This document shows, in pieces, positions 38,339 through 47,599 of a stretch of 64,000 nt of DNA. The stretch comes from Ramlibacter algicola (lineage in GTDB: Bacteria > Pseudomonadota > Gammaproteobacteria > Burkholderiales > Burkholderiaceae_C). The stretch is taken from assembly GCF_016641735.1 (NCBI RefSeq), contig NZ_JAEDAO010000001.1:2108001-2172000 (forward strand). Reading direction: 5' to 3'. Below the pieces are notes generated by a model. The model made no database searches. It worked only from the letters and a program-made list of their open reading frames with translations, and was not told the DNA's origin. The position numbers and the translations under genes were made by a program. Positions within the stretch are counted from its first letter, which is position 1; each line of letters opens with the position of its first letter.

Positions 38339-39756
38339 ACCGCATGCACCGACTCGCACGACTCGCATTCGTCGCTGTTGCCGCCAGCGCGCCGCACTGG
38401 GCGCTGGCCGCCGACGTCGACGGCCGCCAGCTGTCGCCGATCTGGGGCATCCCGTTCGCCGGCATCCTGCTCTCGATCGCGGTGATGCCGCTGCTGGTGC
38501 CCTCGTTCTGGCACCACCACTTCGGCAAGGTGGCCGCCGCGTGGGCGCTGGCCTTCCTGCTGCCGTTCGCGGCGATGTTCGGCCCGGCCGCGGCGGGCAG
38601 CGCGTTCCTGCACGCGCTGGTCGGCGAATACATCCCGTTCGTGATCCTGCTCAGCGCGCTGTTCGCGGTCTCCGGCGGCATCTACATCCGCGGCAACCTG
38701 CATGGCAGTCCCGGGCTGAACACGGCGATCCTCGCGATCGGCGCGGTGCTGGCGAGCCTCATGGGCACGACGGGCGCGTCGATGCTGATGATCCGGCCGC
38801 TGATCCGCGCCAACGACAACCGCAGGCACAAGACGCACGTCTTCGTGTTCTTCATCTTCATCGTGTCCAACGCGGGCGGCTCGCTGACGCCGCTGGGCGA
38901 CCCGCCGCTGTTCCTGGGGTTCCTGAAGGGCGTGGACTTCTTCTGGACCGTTCGGCAGATCGGGCCGGAGACACTGTTCCTGGTCGGCTGGCTGCTGGCC
39001 ATCTTCTTCGCCATGGACAGCTGGTTCTACCACCGCCGCGAGGAACTGCTGCCGCGCGACCCGACGCCCGACACGCGCGGGATCGGCTTCGACGGCGCGC
39101 GCAACTTCTGGCTGCTTGGCGCGATCATCGGCCTCGTGCTGCTGTCCGGCACCTGGAAGGGCGGCATCGCTTTCCACCTCGGCGACGTCGAAGTCGGCCT
39201 GCCGGGCCTGGTGCGCGACGTGGGTCTCATCATCGTGGCACTCGTCTCGCTGCGCATCACGCCTCAGGCGGTGCACGCGGAGAACCAGTTTTCCTGGGGG
39301 CCGATGCAGGAGGTCGCCAAGCTGTTCGCCGGCATCTTCCTGACCATCATCCCGGTGATCGCCATGCTGCGCGCCGGCGTCGACGGCCCGTTTGCACCGA
39401 TCATCCATGCGGTGACGCGCGCCGACGGCTCGCCCGATCCGGCCATGTACTTCTGGGCCTCCGGCGTTCTCAGCTCGTTCCTGGACAACGCGCCGACCTA
39501 CCTGGTGTTCTTCAACACCGCGGGCGGCGATGCGAAGGTGCTGATGACGACGCTCGCCACCACGCTGGCCGCCATTTCCGCCGGCTCGGTGTTCATGGGT
39601 GCCAATTCCTACATCGGGAACGCGCCGAACATGATGGTGAAGGCCGTCGTCGAGGATCGCGGTGTCACAATGCCTTCCTTCTTCGGCTACATGGCGTGGT
39701 CGGGCGCGATCCTCGTGCCGCTCTTCATCGCCATGACCTTCCTCTTTTTCCGCTGA
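38335..39756 (+). CDS. sodium:proton antiporter, NhaD/CitMHS-like
   Basis: 473 aa. A cleavable signal-like first helix (LAFVAVAASAPHWALA) is followed by about 11-12 membrane helices. Conserved ion-transporter-superfamily stretches include AVLASLMGTTGASMLMIRPL, SNAGGSLTPLGDPPLFLGFL and SGVLSSFLDNAPTYLVFFN. These match NhaD-type antiporters that export Na+ in exchange for H+. An alternative would be an anion/citrate carrier of the same superfamily. The start overlaps the nitroreductase stop by 4 bases; the 2-hydroxyacid dehydrogenase starts 6 bases after the stop. Confidence 0.85.
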   Translation: MNRMHRLARLAFVAVAASAPHWALAADVDGRQLSPIWGIPFAGILLSIAVMPLLVPSFWHHHFGKVAAAWALAFLLPFAAMFGPAAAGSAFLHALVGEYIPFVILLSALFAVSGGIYIRGNLHGSPGLNTAILAIGAVLASLMGTTGASMLMIRPLIRANDNRRHKTHVFVFFIFIVSNAGGSLTPLGDPPLFLGFLKGVDFFWTVRQIGPETLFLVGWLLAIFFAMDSWFYHRREELLPRDPTPDTRGIGFDGARNFWLLGAIIGLVLLSGTWKGGIAFHLGDVEVGLPGLVRDVGLIIVALVSLRITPQAVHAENQFSWGPMQEVAKLFAGIFLTIIPVIAMLRAGVDGPFAPIIHAVTRADGSPDPAMYFWASGVLSSFLDNAPTYLVFFNTAGGDAKVLMTTLATTLAAISAGSVFMGANSYIGNAPNMMVKAVVEDRGVTMPSFFGYMAWSGAILVPLFIAMTFLFFR

Positions 39757-39762
39757 AGCACC

Positions 39763-40746
39763 ATGACCAAGCCCGCCGTCCTCGTCGCCCGCGCCGTCTT
39801 CCCCGAGGTGATTGCGAAGCTCGAACAGCACTTCATCGTCGACCACAACCAGGGCGATGAAGCCTGGTCGCGCGAGCAGCTGCTCGCCAGGCTGCAAGGC
39901 AAGGCCGGTGCGTTCACCACCGGCGCCGAACGCATCGACGCCGACCTGCTGAAGGCCTGCCCCGACCTGCGCATCGTCGCCAACATGGCCGTCGGGTACA
40001 ACAACTTCGACGTCAAGGCGATGACCGCCGCGAAGGTGCTGGCCACGAACACGCCCGACGTGCTGACCGACACCACCGCCGATTTCGGTTTCGCGCTGGT
40101 CATGGCAACCGCGCGCCGCATGGCCGAGAGCGAGCGTTACCTGCGCGCCGGCAAGTGGACCCGATGGAGTTATGACATGTTCGCGGGCTCCGACATCCAC
40201 GGCAGCACGCTGGGCATCCTGGGCATGGGCCGCATCGGCCAGGGCATCGCGCGCCGCGGTGCGCATGGCTTCGGCATGAAGGCGATCTACCACAACCGCT
40301 CGCGGCTGGACCCGGCGACCGAGGCCGCCTGCAAGGCGACGTACGTGTCCAAGGAGCAACTGCTGCGCGAGTCGGACCACCTGATCCTGGTGCTGCCGTA
40401 CTCGCCCGAGTCGCACCACGCCATCGGTGCGGCGGAAATCGCGCAGATGAAGCCGACGGCCACGCTGGTGAACATCGCGCGCGGCGGCATCGTCGACGAC
40501 GCGGCGCTCGCGAAGGCGCTGCGCGACAAGCGCATCGCCGCCGCCGGCCTGGACGTCTACGAAGGCGAGCCGAAGGTGCATCCGGACCTGCTCACCGTGC
40601 CCAACGTCGTGCTCACGCCGCACATCGCCAGCGCCACCGTGCCCACTCGCAAGGCGATGGCGAACCTCGCCGCCGACAACCTGGTCGGCTTCCTCGTGCA
40701 CGGCAAGCCGCTGACGCCGCTGAATCCGGAAGTGCTGGGAGGCTGA
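39763..40746 (+). CDS. D-2-hydroxyacid dehydrogenase (glyoxylate/hydroxypyruvate reductase-like)
   Basis: 327 aa. NAD(P)-binding Rossmann motif LGILGMGRIGQGIARRG near residue 150. The catalytic Arg is in VNIARGGIVDD, Glu in GLDVYEGEPKV and His in LTPHIASATVP. The family reduces glyoxylate or hydroxypyruvate, or oxidises D-glycerate. Part of the packed plus-strand run; the rmuC start follows its stop by one base, so the two are probably co-translated. Confidence 0.92.
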   Translation: MTKPAVLVARAVFPEVIAKLEQHFIVDHNQGDEAWSREQLLARLQGKAGAFTTGAERIDADLLKACPDLRIVANMAVGYNNFDVKAMTAAKVLATNTPDVLTDTTADFGFALVMATARRMAESERYLRAGKWTRWSYDMFAGSDIHGSTLGILGMGRIGQGIARRGAHGFGMKAIYHNRSRLDPATEAACKATYVSKEQLLRESDHLILVLPYSPESHHAIGAAEIAQMKPTATLVNIARGGIVDDAALAKALRDKRIAAAGLDVYEGEPKVHPDLLTVPNVVLTPHIASATVPTRKAMANLAADNLVGFLVHGKPLTPLNPEVLGG

Positions 40747-40747
40747 T

Positions 40748-42388
40748 TTGCAGGTTGCGGAAGGCATGGGCGCGCTCTGGCTGTTCGGCACGCCCGTCCT
40801 GCTGCTGGTGGGACTTGCGGCCGGCTGGTGGCTCGCGCGACGCAGCGCGGCGCAACTGGCGGAGTCCGCGGTAGCGGGGGCGCGCTCCGAGGCCGCCGTG
40901 CAGGTGGCGACCTGGAGCGAACGGGTCCGCGGCCTCGAGGCGGAACGGCAGCAACTGGCCGCCGAACTTGCGGACCTGCGCGCGCAGGCCAACGGGCTGC
41001 GTGACGCGCTGGACCTCGCGCGCGACGAAAAGGCGCAGCTGGGCGAGCGCGCGGCGCGGGTCACCGTGGTCGAAACCGAACTGGCCAACGCCGGCGCGCG
41101 AGCCGAGCGCCTGGCGCAGGACCTGTCGGGCGTGGAGCGCCGCGCCGCGGGCCTCGAAGCTTCGCTGAAGGCGGAATCGGCCACGGTCGAAGGGCTGCGC
41201 CGCGAACTCGCACTGGCCGTGCAGGCGCGCGATACCTACCAGCGTGAAGCGAATGAACTGAACCAGCAGGTGGCCGAGCTCGGGACGCAGTTGCAGGCCG
41301 AGCGCACGCAGACCCAGGAGAAGCTGCAGCTGCTGGCATCGGCCAAGGACGAACTGTCGAACCAGTTCAAGAGCCTGGCCAACGACATCCTGGACGAGAA
41401 GAGCCGCAAGTTCGCCGAGCAGAACCAGGCCAACCTGGGCCAGCTGCTCGACCCGCTGCGGCTGCGCCTGCAGGAGTTCCAGGGGCGCGTCGAGCAGCTG
41501 TACGACACCGAGGGCAAGGAGCGATCCGCGCTCGCGCAGCAGGTGCTGCAGTTGCTGGAGCTCAATCGCACGCTGGCGGACGAGGCCAAGAGCCTCACCT
41601 TCGCGCTCAAGGGCTCGACCAAGATGCAGGGCAACTGGGGCGAGCTGGTCCTCGAACGCGTGCTGGAAGGCTGCGGCCTGCGCAACGGCACCGAGTACCA
41701 GACCCAGGCCAGCGTGAACCGCGAGGACGGGGGGCGGGCACAGGCCGACGTGGTGATCCGCCTGCCGGAAGAGCGCCACCTGGTGATCGACGCCAAGGTG
41801 TCGCTGCTGGCGTACGAGGAATACGCGACGACGGAGGACGAATCCGTGCGCGTCGCCGCCCGCAAGCGCCACCTCGATTCGATCCGCGCGCACGTCAAGG
41901 GCCTGTCGGAGCGCAACTACCAGCTGCTCTACGGGCTGAAGTCGCTGGATTTCGTGCTGATGTTCGTGCCGATCGAACCGGCGTTCATGCTCGCGACGAC
42001 GGACGACGGCCAGCTGTTCATGGACGCGTGGAACCGCAATGTGCTGCTCGTCAGCCCGTCGACGCTGATGTTCGTGCTGCGCACCGTGGCCCACCTGTGG
42101 CGCCAGGAGCAGCAGAGCCGCAACGCGCAGGACATCGCCAAGCGCGGCGCCGAGCTGTACGACCGCCTGACGGCGTTCGTGGCCGACCTGGAGAAGATCG
42201 GCCGCTCGCTGCAGCAGGCAACCGACGCCTATGGCGACGCGTTCAAGAAGCTCACGACCAACAAGGGCAACGTGATCCGCCAGGCGGAGCTGCTCAAGCA
42301 GCTGGGGATCAAGCCCACCAAGGCACTGCCGGCGGCGCTGGTCGCCGATGCGGGCGTGCCGGAGGACAGCGACGCCGATGGCGCGTGA
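40748..42388 (+). CDS. rmuC: DNA recombination protein RmuC
   Basis: 546 aa. One N-terminal membrane helix (residues about 8-29, ALWLFGTPVLLLVGLAAGWW), then a long coiled coil of about residues 45-210, then the RmuC nuclease-like domain (TKMQGNWGELVLERVLEGCG; DAKVSLLAYEEYA; LDFVLMFVPIEPAF). RmuC limits recombination between inverted repeats; its exact activity is unproven. The start is TTG at 40748, supported by GGGAGG 5 bases ahead. An in-frame ATG at 40766 would leave a poorly spaced ribosome site. Confidence 0.93.
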   Translation: MQVAEGMGALWLFGTPVLLLVGLAAGWWLARRSAAQLAESAVAGARSEAAVQVATWSERVRGLEAERQQLAAELADLRAQANGLRDALDLARDEKAQLGERAARVTVVETELANAGARAERLAQDLSGVERRAAGLEASLKAESATVEGLRRELALAVQARDTYQREANELNQQVAELGTQLQAERTQTQEKLQLLASAKDELSNQFKSLANDILDEKSRKFAEQNQANLGQLLDPLRLRLQEFQGRVEQLYDTEGKERSALAQQVLQLLELNRTLADEAKSLTFALKGSTKMQGNWGELVLERVLEGCGLRNGTEYQTQASVNREDGGRAQADVVIRLPEERHLVIDAKVSLLAYEEYATTEDESVRVAARKRHLDSIRAHVKGLSERNYQLLYGLKSLDFVLMFVPIEPAFMLATTDDGQLFMDAWNRNVLLVSPSTLMFVLRTVAHLWRQEQQSRNAQDIAKRGAELYDRLTAFVADLEKIGRSLQQATDAYGDAFKKLTTNKGNVIRQAELLKQLGIKPTKALPAALVADAGVPEDSDADGA

Positions 42389-43544
42389 CGGCGGCGGTGT
42401 CGGCCTCGCGCGCCTGATCACCGGCCAGATCTTCCTGCACGCCAGCATGGCCGGCATGCGCATGGCCGCGCCGCTGCTCGCGCTGCGCGCGGGCTACAGC
42501 GAGGCGGCCGTGGGCGTGCTGCTCGCGCTGTTCGCGCTCACGCAGGTATTCCTGGCGCTGCCGGCCGGCAACTACGCGGACAAGCACGGCTTGCGCCGCC
42601 CGTTCGGCTTCGCGGTGATCGCGTCAGTCGCAGGCTGCCTGCTCGCGACGGCGTTCCCGGTCTATCCCGTGCTGTGCGTCGCCGCTCTGCTCACCGGCGG
42701 TGCCACCGGCACGGCCGTCATCGCCCTGCAGCGGCACGTGGGGCGCGCGGCCGGGACACCGAGCCAGTTGCGCCAGGTGTTCTCCTGGCTCGCCATCGGG
42801 CCGGCGTTCTCCAACTTCCTCGGCCCGTTCGGTGCCGGCCTCGCCATCGACGCGGGCGGGTTCCAGCTCGCGTTCCTGCTGCTCGGCCTGCTGCCGATCG
42901 TGGCGTGGTTCTGTGTGCGGGACATGCGCGAGGTGCCCGAGGCATCCCCGTCGAAGGGCAAGCCGCGGCCTGCGTGGGACCTGCTGCGCGACCCGATGTT
43001 CCGGCGCCTGCTGCTGGTCAACTGGATCATGTCCTCGTGCTGGGACGTGCACGCGCTGGTCGTGCCGGTGCTGGGGCACGAGCGCGGGCTGTCGGCGTCG
43101 GTGATCGGCACCATCCTCGGCGCCTTCGCGATCGCCGCCGCGCTCGTGCGCGTCGGGCTGCCGGCCATCGCGGCGCGGCTGCAGGAACACAAGGTGATCG
43201 TGCTGTCGATGGCCTGCACGGCGCTGATCTTCATCGCCTATCCGTACCAGCACACCGCGTGGGGCATGGGCGTGTGCTCCGTGCTGGTGGGCCTGGCGCT
43301 GGGCATGGTCCAGCCCATGGTCATGAGCATGCTGCACCAGATCACGCCCGACCACCGGCACGGGCAGGCGGTCGGGCTCCGGCTGATGGCGATCAACGCG
43401 TCCAGCGTGTCGATGCCGATCCTGTTCGGCGGGGCCGGCACGCTGATCGGCGTGGCGGGACTGTTCTGGGTCGTCGCGCTCGGGGCCGGCGCCGGCCTGC
43501 CGGCGGCGTGGAACCTGCGCAGCGCGTCCCGTCAGAGCCCGTAG
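42378..43544 (+). CDS. MFS transporter
   Basis: 388 aa, about 12 helices. The loop 2-3 motif resembles the MFS signature (GNYADKHGLRRPFG), and a second copy of the repeat is seen after the central loop (EASPSKGKPRPAWDLL). Substrate unknown; sugar- and drug-efflux relatives exist. It starts inside the last codons of rmuC (11-base overlap), ending the plus-strand run. The final 13 bases overlap the convergent LOG gene. Confidence 0.88.
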   Translation: MARDGGGVGLARLITGQIFLHASMAGMRMAAPLLALRAGYSEAAVGVLLALFALTQVFLALPAGNYADKHGLRRPFGFAVIASVAGCLLATAFPVYPVLCVAALLTGGATGTAVIALQRHVGRAAGTPSQLRQVFSWLAIGPAFSNFLGPFGAGLAIDAGGFQLAFLLLGLLPIVAWFCVRDMREVPEASPSKGKPRPAWDLLRDPMFRRLLLVNWIMSSCWDVHALVVPVLGHERGLSASVIGTILGAFAIAAALVRVGLPAIAARLQEHKVIVLSMACTALIFIAYPYQHTAWGMGVCSVLVGLALGMVQPMVMSMLHQITPDHRHGQAVGLRLMAINASSVSMPILFGGAGTLIGVAGLFWVVALGAGAGLPAAWNLRSASRQSP

Positions 43545-44395
43545 AACTCGCGGATGATGGCCCAGGCATCCTCGGGCTGGTCCGCATAGCGGAACAGGTC
43601 CAGGTCCTGCGGCGAGATCACGCCTTCGTCGACCAGCACGTCGAACTGCACCAGCCGCTTCCAGTAGTCCGAGCCGAACAGCACGATGGGCACCTGGCGC
43701 GCCTTGCGCGTCTGCACCAGCGTGATCACCTCGAACAGCTCGTCCAGCGTGCCGAAGCCGCCCGGGAAGGCCACGAGCGCCTTCGCGCGCATCATGAAGT
43801 GCATCTTGCGCAGCGCGAAGTAGTGGAACTTGAACGACAGGTCGTGCGGCACGTAGGGGTTGGGCGCTTCCTCCATCGGCAGCGCGATCGACAGGCCGAC
43901 GCTGATGCCGCCCGCCTCGTGCGCGCCGCGATTGGCGGCCTGCATGATCCCCGGCCCGCCGCCCGTGCAGATGAACAGCTTGTCGCGCGCTTCCTTCGCC
44001 GCGCTGTACCCGGCGACGAGCTTGCCGAAGGCGCGCGCCTTCTCGTACCACTGGGCATTGCGGGCCAGCGTGCGCGCGCGGCGGATCACCGCCTCGTCGC
44101 CGCCAGCCTCGGCGGCCTGCACCAGCGCCTGCGCCTCCTCCTCGCTTCGGAAACGCGCACTGCCGAACACGACGATGGTGTTCTCGATGCCGTGCGCCTG
44201 CTGCTCGAGGTCGGGCTTGAGCAGCTCGAGCTGGAACCGGATGCCGCGCGTCTCGCGCCGCAGCAGGAATTCGGGATCGGCGAAGGCCAGCCGGCTGGCA
44301 TCGGGGTCGAGGGGCAGGCCGCGGTCGGAATGCGCCTGCAGCGTGGCCCATGCATCGGCCAGCCGCTGCGCGTGGATGTTGCTGTCGGAAGACAT
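43532..44395 (-). CDS. LOG-family protein (TIGR00730-like, cytokinin phosphoribohydrolase fold)
   Basis: 287 aa. The nucleotide-binding pair of motifs is clear: TGGGPGIMQAANRGAHEAGG near residue 147 and PGGFGTLDELFEVITLVQT near residue 216. LOG enzymes cleave ribose-5-phosphate from N6-modified AMP; related bacterial proteins hydrolyse other nucleotide monophosphates. This is the longer form, with about 75 residues before the fold. The ATG at 44395 gives MSSDSNIHAQ; an ATG at 44404 in frame is an alternative. Divergent from the GYF-like gene. Confidence 0.88.
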   Translation of the reverse strand: MSSDSNIHAQRLADAWATLQAHSDRGLPLDPDASRLAFADPEFLLRRETRGIRFQLELLKPDLEQQAHGIENTIVVFGSARFRSEEEAQALVQAAEAGGDEAVIRRARTLARNAQWYEKARAFGKLVAGYSAAKEARDKLFICTGGGPGIMQAANRGAHEAGGISVGLSIALPMEEAPNPYVPHDLSFKFHYFALRKMHFMMRAKALVAFPGGFGTLDELFEVITLVQTRKARQVPIVLFGSDYWKRLVQFDVLVDEGVISPQDLDLFRYADQPEDAWAIIREFYGL

Positions 44396-44471
44396 GGGGG
44401 CCATTGTCGCGGGATTGGCGGCGGCGCTGGGGAGGTATCCTCCGCCGCCAGGAAGAAGAGGAGGGCGCCCC

Positions 44472-45146
44472 TTGACGGAGACGAAGGACCCGCTGTTCCA
44501 CGTCGTGCTCGACGGCCGCAAGGTCGGGCCGTACGACCGCCGCACGATCGTGGGCATGCGCATCCGCGCCACGCTGTCGAGCGACCACGTCCTCATCGAC
44601 GCTGGCGGCACCCAGCTCACCGTCGGCGATCTCATCGGACGCCCGCGCCCCCCGAAAGCCGACTTCACGCCCCAGCGCACCGGCGGCTATTCCACCGTTC
44701 GCGCGTGCTACCCGGGCAGCCTGCGCTCCTGCGTGGGCCACGGCATCGACGTGCCTGCGTTCCAGGGCGAGATCGAGGTGCGCGTCCAGCCCGACGTGCT
44801 GCGCCTGGCCGGCCGGCATCGCAAGGGTTTCTCGTGGCACGACGATCGCGTGAAGCTGCCCCTGAAGGACATCGTGCACGTCCGCGCACGAGGCACCGAG
44901 GTGGACCTGGCGCTGCGCGCGGGCGAGCAGCGCCTGCAACGCGTCACGCTGGAACTGTTCTCGCCCGCGGTGGCGGAGGAATTCCTGCAGTGGCTGCCCA
45001 ACGCCGCTGCCTGGCCCGAGGGCGAGCTGCCCGTGCGCGGCTCGCGCGGCAAGCCGGGGCAGCACCTGCTGTGGATGTCGGTGGCAGGCGCCACGCTCGC
45101 CGTCGGGGTCGTGCTCGCCGTGGTACTGGCGCAGCGGCTCTACTGA
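44472..45146 (+). CDS. GYF-like domain protein with C-terminal membrane anchor
   Basis: 224 aa, no named function. The start is TTG 44472, with GAGGAGGG (44458-44465) 6 bases ahead. The N-terminal 55 residues read FHVVLDGRKVGPYDRRTIVG and end in a strand-turn pattern like the bacterial GYF_2 domain, a small peptide-binding fold. The middle region (about 75-175) is a beta-rich domain of unknown type. The last helix (SVAGATLAVGVVLAVVLAQR) would tail-anchor the protein in the inner membrane with the rest in the cytoplasm. Overlaps the convergent AEC gene by 7 bases. Confidence 0.72.
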   Translation: MTETKDPLFHVVLDGRKVGPYDRRTIVGMRIRATLSSDHVLIDAGGTQLTVGDLIGRPRPPKADFTPQRTGGYSTVRACYPGSLRSCVGHGIDVPAFQGEIEVRVQPDVLRLAGRHRKGFSWHDDRVKLPLKDIVHVRARGTEVDLALRAGEQRLQRVTLELFSPAVAEEFLQWLPNAAAWPEGELPVRGSRGKPGQHLLWMSVAGATLAVGVVLAVVLAQRLY

Positions 45147-46027
45147 CCCGGCAACGCCAGTGCCAGCGCGAGCGGCACGAACACGATCGCCAGCGCGTTG
45201 CCTAGCAGGATCATCGCCGCGACCCGGCTCGGCTCCTGGCCGTAACGCTCGGCAAGCAAGAACTGCATCACTGCCGGTGGCAGGGCGGCGAACAACACCA
45301 GCTGCCCACGCGCCGCGGCATCCAGGTCGAAGAGCCAGGCCAGCGGCAGTGCGAGCAGGAGGCCGAGCAGCGGCCGAGCGAAGGCACCGAGCAGCCCGGG
45401 CGCGACGTCGGCGCGCCGCAGCTGCGTCAGCCGCACGCCCAGCGACAGCAGCATCAGCGGCAGCATCGGCTCGCCGAGCAGGCGCATGCCCGTCATCAGG
45501 ATCTCGGGCGGCCGCACGCCGGTGGCGGCGCTCGCGAAGCCGAGTGCCGATGCAACCATCAAGGGGCTCAGGAGCAGTTCGCGCGTGGAGGCGCGTGCGC
45601 TCGTGATGCGCGCGCCGAGCGAGAAGTGCAGCAGGCAGCTGACCGAGAACAGCGCCACCGCCGCGCCGAACTGCGAGGCGCCGAACGCCAGCAGCGCGAG
45701 CGGCAGCCCCATGTTGCCCGAGTTGTTGAACATCACCACCGGCACCAGCGTGCGTGCGGACGTCCGCATGCCGCGCGCGAGCAGCCACGCGAGCACGCCG
45801 GTTCCCAGCACCAGCAGGGCCGCGGCACCGATCAGCGGCAGGTGCTCGCGCAGGTGGAAATCGCGGTTCGCCAGCCCCGTGTACACCAGCAGCGGCGTCA
45901 TCACGTCCAGCACGATGCGGTTGAACGTGCCCAGGTCCGGCTGCGCGCGCCGGCCATAGGCATAGCCGACACCCACGACGAAGAAGACGGGGACGATCAC
46001 CTGCGCGATGCGCAGCAGCAGCTCCAT
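45140..46027 (-). CDS. AEC-family transporter (auxin efflux carrier fold)
   Basis: 295 aa with about 10 membrane helices in two inverted halves. Family features include VMTPLLVYTGLANRDF near residue 43, the discontinuous-helix motif MFNNSGNMGLPLALLAFG near residue 99, and the C-terminal LPPAVMQFLLAERYG. Bacterial AEC proteins move malate, malonate or other small acids; the substrate here is unknown. Its ATG shares one base with the stop of the DUF3445 gene (TGATG), so the two are coupled. Confidence 0.9.
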   Translation of the reverse strand: MELLLRIAQVIVPVFFVVGVGYAYGRRAQPDLGTFNRIVLDVMTPLLVYTGLANRDFHLREHLPLIGAAALLVLGTGVLAWLLARGMRTSARTLVPVVMFNNSGNMGLPLALLAFGASQFGAAVALFSVSCLLHFSLGARITSARASTRELLLSPLMVASALGFASAATGVRPPEILMTGMRLLGEPMLPLMLLSLGVRLTQLRRADVAPGLLGAFARPLLGLLLALPLAWLFDLDAAARGQLVLFAALPPAVMQFLLAERYGQEPSRVAAMILLGNALAIVFVPLALALALPGQ

Positions 46028-46824
46028 CACGGGCGCCCGTCGAGCCAGGCGAGCACGCGGTCGCGCGCGGGCTGCAGGCCCTTGTACTGCAGCACCGCAT
46101 CGGTCATCGACGTGAGCGACGCGTGCAGTCGCTCCGCCTTCGCCGGCGTGTCGACCACCGCCTGCAGCGGGGCGAGCATCACGCGGATGGTGAACACCGC
46201 CTGGCGCGTGCCACGGCCGACCGGGAAGAAGGTCTGCCGCTCGGCTCGGAACCAGCACTGCCGCGCAAAGTCCGCGGGATCCACCGTGTCCGGCCAGAGC
46301 GTGCGCGCATGCCGACGCGGATGCTGGTCATGGCGCGGTGACGGGCTGATCGTCCACACGTGCCGTTCCCAGTGCTCTCCGCCGGTGGCCAGGCGCACGA
46401 GGTGCTCGCGCCCGGCCAGCAGCATGGCCGCGTCCGCGACCGGCGCATGCACCGCGGCGAAGTCCAGCCCCAGCTTGTCCTCGGGCGCCCAGCGCGAGGG
46501 CAGGCTCACGCCCAGGAAGGGCAGGGTTCCGCGGTCGCCTTCGAGGATCGCGATGTCTTCCTCGAACGCGAGTTCGAGCGGGGCACGTTCGTCGAACGCC
46601 AGGCCCTCGGCGCGCGCCTGCCCGGCGATCGCGGCCAACGCGGGTGTCAGGTCGAAGCCAGGCACCGTGAGGCGCGTGCCCCCGGCTGCCATCGCCAAGC
46701 GCTTCTCCTGCTCGATCACGCCGCCGGGATGCAGCGGCGTGAAGTGGCGCGCGCCCGGGGCCAGCTTGCGCAGGCCGGGCTGCATGCGGAACGGCGCCGC
46801 GACGAGGTCGAAATCGAAGTCCAC
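46027..46824 (-). CDS. DUF3445 protein, heme-dependent oxidative N-demethylase-like
   Basis: 265 aa. The whole length fits the DUF3445/HDOD family, some members of which bind heme and remove methyl groups from amines. Visible landmarks: the N-terminal PFRMQPGLRKLAPGARHFTP, AFEEDIAILEGD, SPSPRHDQHPRRHAR and CWFRAERQTFFPVGRGTRQAVFTIR with conserved Arg and His. Coupled to the AEC transporter downstream, which could move its substrate or product (inference). A terminator separates it from efp upstream. Confidence 0.8.
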   Translation of the reverse strand: MDFDFDLVAAPFRMQPGLRKLAPGARHFTPLHPGGVIEQEKRLAMAAGGTRLTVPGFDLTPALAAIAGQARAEGLAFDERAPLELAFEEDIAILEGDRGTLPFLGVSLPSRWAPEDKLGLDFAAVHAPVADAAMLLAGREHLVRLATGGEHWERHVWTISPSPRHDQHPRRHARTLWPDTVDPADFARQCWFRAERQTFFPVGRGTRQAVFTIRVMLAPLQAVVDTPAKAERLHASLTSMTDAVLQYKGLQPARDRVLAWLDGRP

Positions 46825-46835
46825 GGATCGGGCAA

Positions 46836-46860
46836 GAAAAAGGCTCCTTGCGGAGCCTCG
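46836..46860 (-). terminator. Rho-independent terminator of efp
   Basis: The stem AGGCTCC / GGAGCCT (46841-46847 with 46852-46858) has loop TTGC. On the minus strand it is followed by TTTTTC. It lies 23 bases past the efp stop and just ahead of the DUF3445 gene. Confidence 0.75.
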
Positions 46861-46883
46861 TGGGTCGTGCGAACTCGCGCCGC

Positions 46884-47438
46884 TCAGACGCGGCGGCGGT
46901 ACTCGCCCGTGCGGGTGTCGATCTCGACCTTGTCGCCCTGCGCCACGAAGATCGGCACGCCGATCTCGAAGCCGGTGGCGATCTTGGCGGGCTTGAGCAC
47001 CTTGCCGGACGTGTCGCCCTTGACGGCGGGTTCGGTCCAGGTGATCTCGCGCTCGACGCTGGTGGGCAGTTCGACCGAGATGGCCTTGCCTTCGTAGAAC
47101 ACCACCTCGGCGGGCATGCCTTCCTCGAGGTAGTTCAGGGCGTCGCCCATGTTGTCCTTCTCGACTTCGTACTGGTTGTACTCGCCGTCCATCCAGACGT
47201 ACATCGGGTCGGCGAAGTACGAATAGGTGCAGTCCTTCTTGTCCAGGACGATCTGGTCCATCTTGTCGTCGGCCTTGAACACGATTTCCGTGCCCTGGTT
47301 CGACAGCAGGCTCTTGAGCTTCATTCGCACCGTGGCCGCGTTGCGGCCGCCGCGGGCGTACTCGGTCTTGAGCACGACCCAGGGGGCGCCGTTCTGCATG
47401 ATCACGTTGCCGGCGCGGATTTCTTGGGCGATTTTCAT
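46884..47438 (-). CDS. efp: elongation factor P, arginine-32 type
   Basis: 184 aa, standard three-domain EF-P that relieves ribosome stalling at polyproline. The tip of the first domain reads [12 protein letters not shown] with Arg at position 32, the residue rhamnosylated by EarP in beta- and some gammaproteobacteria; the Lys-type modification is therefore not expected. The matching transferase EarP is encoded about 2 kb away. The C-terminal OB fold ends [17 protein letters not shown]. Start ATG 47438. Confidence 0.97.
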   Translation of the reverse strand: MKIAQEIRAGNVIMQNGAPWVVLKTEYARGGRNAATVRMKLKSLLSNQGTEIVFKADDKMDQIVLDKKDCTYSYFADPMYVWMDGEYNQYEVEKDNMGDALNYLEEGMPAEVVFYEGKAISVELPTSVEREITWTEPAVKGDTSGKVLKPAKIATGFEIGVPIFVAQGDKVEIDTRTGEYRRRV

Positions 47439-47599
47439 GGGGTCAATTGGCGGTGGTAGGCCGCAAGGCGCCCCCGGGGAGGTGGCGCGGCGGCGGGGCA
47501 CGCAAGGCGCGGGGCCTGCTGCGCAAAGCCGCCCATTTTACCTTTTTTCTTCGGCTCGGCCGCCGGCGCCCGGACGAGCTGCGGCGATACTCCCGCGCA

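Noticed and set aside
43532..44395. LOG-family gene as evidence of plant-hormone production
   Set aside because: The family is widespread in bacteria with no link to plants, and no cytokinin-synthesis gene is nearby.
42624..46100. A 1158-codon minus-strand frame spanning several genes
   Set aside because: Crosses genes on both strands with clear homology in other frames.
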